Source: Nonomuraea angiospora (GTDB lineage: Bacteria > Actinomycetota > Actinomycetes > Streptosporangiales > Streptosporangiaceae). From it: a stretch of DNA of 64,000 nucleotides. Under the pieces are notes generated by a model, which saw only the letters and a list, made by a program, of their open reading frames with translations, ran no database searches and was not told the origin of the DNA. The position numbers and the translations under genes were made by a program. The stretch lies in contig NZ_JADBEK010000001.1 of NCBI RefSeq assembly GCF_014873145.1, positions 248,001-312,000 of the forward strand, read 5' to 3'. Of the stretch, positions 61,151-64,000 are shown piece by piece (within the stretch, counting starts at the first letter, position 1; every line of letters begins with the position of its first letter).

Positions 61151-62074
61151 TCATTGACCCTTGGGGCAGGACCGCTTCTTCCCGTCGCTCAGGGTCTCCA
61201 GCCTGATCGAACCGTCGGCCGGCAGGGCGATGGCCCGGGTCCCGGCAGTGGTGGGCCAGCAGACGGACACGACGAAGTATTGCCCACTGGACTCGATCAG
61301 GAGGCGCAGGCCGGTGTACTTGTAGCGGAACTCCGCATTCGGGTCCGTGAGCGGGATCTCCCTGATTCCCGGGTCCTCCAGATTGAGCCGCTGCGGCGCG
61401 TAGACCACCACTGCCACCAGACGTTGTTCCGGGTGTTCCTTCATGTCCTTGGCGTCCGCCTCTCCCGCTCGCCTCGCGCGGTCGTCCACGATCCACAGCA
61501 ACGACAACAGAACGAGGACCACGAGGACCGTGCGCTGGACGACCTGGCCCGTGGAGACCACCGGGCCAGTGCGGGCCATCTTGAACACGTAAAAGCTGTA
61601 GAACAGCAAGGCCGCGCCGAGGTCCAGGAGGATCGACTGGGCCCAGAGCGGCAGCTCCCAGCTTTTCCCCAGCCAATGGCACATGGCCACCAGGAACGCC
61701 ATGATGCTGACGGCTCCGAGCGCAAGGAGTGCCGAGCCGGTCCACCACGTCGCGGTGCGATGCCACGTGGTGAACCGGATCAGCACGTCGTTCGCGAAGG
61801 GCGCCACCAGGATCAGCACAAGGAGCACCAGCAGGGACAGCAGCACCGGCTCGTCGGCCACGTGAACGCTGCGTAGCACGTACTCCTGAAAGGTGAAGCT
61901 CAGCATGCTGGAGTTCACCCCCAGCACCCAATACAGGCTGTTGAGGCGGACCGACCCGAAATACATCAGGACCGATGCGATCAAGGTGGTCGGTGTGACG
62001 ATCTGGGCGAGGAGGCGGGCTACGCGGGCGAGATCCTGGCCCGACCCGCTGCCGTCGCTCCCGGACGGGTCCAT
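61151..62074 (-). CDS. Hypothetical membrane protein
   Basis: A 307-residue protein of unknown family with about five membrane helices in the first 200 residues (LLSLLVLLVLILVAPFANDV; GSALLALGAVSIMAFLVAMC; RTVLVVLVLLSLLWIV and others) and a soluble C-terminal domain ending in a lone Cys near SCPKGQ. The frame runs open through the divergent MFS promoter and beyond, but ATG 62074 (MDPSGSDGSGSGQDL) gives the natural start. It converges on the serine hydrolase gene. Confidence 0.65.
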   Translation of the reverse strand: MDPSGSDGSGSGQDLARVARLLAQIVTPTTLIASVLMYFGSVRLNSLYWVLGVNSSMLSFTFQEYVLRSVHVADEPVLLSLLVLLVLILVAPFANDVLIRFTTWHRTATWWTGSALLALGAVSIMAFLVAMCHWLGKSWELPLWAQSILLDLGAALLFYSFYVFKMARTGPVVSTGQVVQRTVLVVLVLLSLLWIVDDRARRAGEADAKDMKEHPEQRLVAVVVYAPQRLNLEDPGIREIPLTDPNAEFRYKYTGLRLLIESSGQYFVVSVCWPTTAGTRAIALPADGSIRLETLSDGKKRSCPKGQ

Positions 62075-62241
62075 GGTGCTACGCCCGCGACGGCAGGGGA
62101 GCCCCGCCGTCGCCGTCCCGTCGTCGCTCCACTGGGGCCTCCTCCCGATCCGGCGCGGTCTGCTCATACCGCGCCGGGACCCGTCCCACTCCGGAGCGAC
62201 CCGCGGCTGACCAGGACCTGGCGAATCCTTGCCGTCGCGGC

Positions 62242-63816
62242 TCAGGCGTTGGCCGGAGCCTCCTCCTTGACGGGTTCGGGCAGGTCCAGGCTGTCGCGAA
62301 GCTTGGCCGGCTTGAGGAAGGCCGCGGCGACGAGGCCGACGACGGCGATGGCGGCCGAGATGAGGAAGATGTGGCCGGTGGCGTCGCCGTACGCGGACCT
62401 GACGATCACCTTGATCGGCTCGGGCAGCGCGGCGATGTTGAGGCTGCCGCCCGCCGCCTGTCCGCCCGCCGGGATGCCGGCCCTCGTCAGGCCCTCGGCG
62501 ATGTTGGACGCCACCCGGTTGGCCAGGACGGCGCCGAGCACCGAGACGCCGACGGTGCCGCCGAGCGAGCGGAAGAAGGTGATCGCGCCGCTGGCCGCGC
62601 CGATCTCGCGCAGCGGGACGGTGTTCTGGATGACGAGGACGAGGTTCTGCATCGACATGCCCACGCCGACGCCCACGGCCAGCATGTACGCCGAGATCAG
62701 CACCATCGAGGTCTGGTGGTCGATCGTGGCCAGCCCGGCGAAGCCCAGCGTCAGGACCACCAGGCCGGCCAGGATGTACGGCTTGGTCTGGCCGCTCCTG
62801 GAGACCATCCGGCCGCTGATCGTCGAGGAGAGCAGCACGCCGGCCATCATCGGGATGGTCAGCAGGCCCGCGGCGGTCGGGCCGTACCCGCGCCCGATCT
62901 GGAAGTACTGGCCCAGGAATACCGAGCCGCCGAACATCGCCATGCCGACCGCGAGGCTGGCCAGGATGGCCAGGGCGGGGGTGCGCCTGCTGATGACGTG
63001 CAGCGGCACGACCGGCTCCGTGACCCGGGACTCGACCCAGGTGGCCAGAGCGAGCAGGAGCACGCCGCCGCCCGCCATGGCCGCGGTCTGCCAGGACAGC
63101 CAGTCGAACTCGTTGCCGACGAAGGTGACCCAGATGAGCAGGACGCTGACGCCGGCGGCGATGAGGGCGGCGCCCCAGTAGTCGATGCGCACGTCCGAGC
63201 GCCGCACGGTGGCCACGCGCAGGGTCTTGGTCAGCAGCGCGAAGGCGATGACGGTGAACGGCACGGCAATGAAGAAGCACCAGCGCCAGCCCAGCCAGGA
63301 GGTGTCGGCGACGAGGCCGCCGAGCAGCGGGCCGCCGACGGTGGCCACGGCCATGACCGCGCCGAGGTAGCCGTTGTAGCGGCCGCGCTCCTTGGGAGTG
63401 ATCATCGCGGCGATGATCACCTGCGTGAGGATCTGCAGGGCGCCCATGCCCAGGCCCTGGATCGCGCGGAAGGCGATGAGCTGCCCGGTGTTCTGGGCGA
63501 AGCCGCAGGCCAGCGAGCTGACCATGAAGATCACGATGGAGATCTGCAGGAGCAGCTTCTTGTTGAACAGGTCGGCCAGCTTGCCCCAGATGGGGGTCGA
63601 GGCGGTCGAGGCCAGCAGGGAGGCCGTGACCACCCACGTGTACTGCGACTGGCTGCCGTCGAGCGCGCCGATGATCTGGGGGAGCGCGACCGAGACGACC
63701 GTGCCGCTGATCATCGCGACGAACAGGACGAGCAACAGGCCGCTGAGGGCCTCCAGAACCTGGCGGTGGGCCATCGGCTCCGCCGCCGGTGACGGCGCCG
63801 CCGTCTGTGCGCTCAT
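62242..63816 (-). CDS. DHA2-type MFS multidrug efflux transporter
   Basis: A 524-residue 14-helix MFS pump: VALPQIIGALDGSQSQYTWV in helix 1, GKLADLFNKKLLL (motif A), MAVATVGGPLLGGLVADTSW (motif C) and a long C-terminal tail (EPVKEEAPANA). GGAGG lies 7 bp before the ATG. It faces the TetR gene at 63921, its likely regulator, across a 104-bp divergent region. Confidence 0.92.
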   Translation of the reverse strand: MSAQTAAPSPAAEPMAHRQVLEALSGLLLVLFVAMISGTVVSVALPQIIGALDGSQSQYTWVVTASLLASTASTPIWGKLADLFNKKLLLQISIVIFMVSSLACGFAQNTGQLIAFRAIQGLGMGALQILTQVIIAAMITPKERGRYNGYLGAVMAVATVGGPLLGGLVADTSWLGWRWCFFIAVPFTVIAFALLTKTLRVATVRRSDVRIDYWGAALIAAGVSVLLIWVTFVGNEFDWLSWQTAAMAGGGVLLLALATWVESRVTEPVVPLHVISRRTPALAILASLAVGMAMFGGSVFLGQYFQIGRGYGPTAAGLLTIPMMAGVLLSSTISGRMVSRSGQTKPYILAGLVVLTLGFAGLATIDHQTSMVLISAYMLAVGVGVGMSMQNLVLVIQNTVPLREIGAASGAITFFRSLGGTVGVSVLGAVLANRVASNIAEGLTRAGIPAGGQAAGGSLNIAALPEPIKVIVRSAYGDATGHIFLISAAIAVVGLVAAAFLKPAKLRDSLDLPEPVKEEAPANA

Positions 63817-63920
63817 GCGCGAACCTCCAAAAGAGTACGTGGGACCGGGACACCATACATGCTCAATGGGAAACTTTGCGCACTGGGCATCTATTCCCGC
63901 CGGGTAGGCTTGCCCCCGTC

Positions 63921-64000
63921 ATGGACAGCACAATGGGCTTGCGCGAGCGCAAGAAGGCCGAGACCCGCAGGGCGGTGCACGAGGCCACGCTGCGGCTGGC
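63921..64000 (+). CDS. TetR-family regulator (3' end beyond window)
   Basis: Only 26 codons are visible: DSTMGLRERKKAETRRAVHE and ATLRLA. The R-x-R-K-x-E-T-R-x-x-I/V-x-x-A pattern is the first helix of a TetR DNA-binding domain. TAGGCT lies about 10 bp before the ATG and no ribosome-binding site is seen. It diverges from the MFS gene. Confidence 0.75.
   Translation, partial: MDSTMGLRERKKAETRRAVHEATLRL

Overview
The window is high-GC actinomycete chromosome. Leaderless or GTG/TTG starts, two MmyB-type regulators, a SARP regulator, an SCO6745-family protein, HelD, paired ClpP genes and the MoxR/DUF58/VWA operon together suggest a Streptosporangiales relative such as Nonomuraea. The genus is an inference, not a sequence match.

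Layout. 1-5.4 kb holds an edge-truncated UMF1 transporter, a glycerophosphodiesterase, two overlapping RNA-methyltransferase genes and a TPR protein. 5.5-13.5 kb has two MmyB-like regulators, each facing an efflux or redox neighbour: an MFS/aldo-keto reductase/DUF2255 operon, and a Zn-dehydrogenase next to a Bcr/CflA pump. A ClpP pair stands divergent to a two-component system at 14.0-17.4 kb. 17.8-22.4 kb carries a DUF2268 peptidase, a kinase-lobe-like membrane protein and the moxR-DUF58-VWA operon. 22.5-31.2 kb is a run of small regulator/enzyme pairs (HxlR/NmrA, WYL, LysE, ArsR/SRPBCC/VOC, SCO6745, CGNR, PPOX, SDR). 31.5-39.05 kb has a LanC-like cyclase with a Cys-Cys zinc site, HelD, and a MarR-controlled RND pump closed by a strong terminator.

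39.05-49.2 kb is accessory DNA full of broken genes: a decayed phage lysis cassette, a small HxlR-controlled operon between inverted IS30-type ends, IS30 and IS1182 remnants and a recombinase fragment. Inside it is the main discovery of this window: on the minus strand at 48.52-48.93 kb lie three tandem structured-RNA modules, with a decayed fourth at 46.63-46.75 kb. Each has two co-varying helices around a near-invariant internal loop (GTCGAA opposite CATAT). The middle module encloses a circularly permuted tRNA-Ile(GAU): the 3' half precedes the 5' half, and rejoining them gives a canonical 73-nt tRNA. To my knowledge permuted tRNA genes are described from algae and archaea, not bacteria.

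49.2-64 kb returns to ordinary chromosome: a methyltransferase, a SARP regulator, an epoxide-hydrolase-like enzyme, a cytochrome P450 with its TetR regulator and a 32-bp palindromic operator, a secreted esterase, a Tat-exported flavoprotein, an LLM oxidoreductase, a repeat-bearing serine hydrolase, a membrane protein, and an MFS pump facing a TetR gene cut by the window end.
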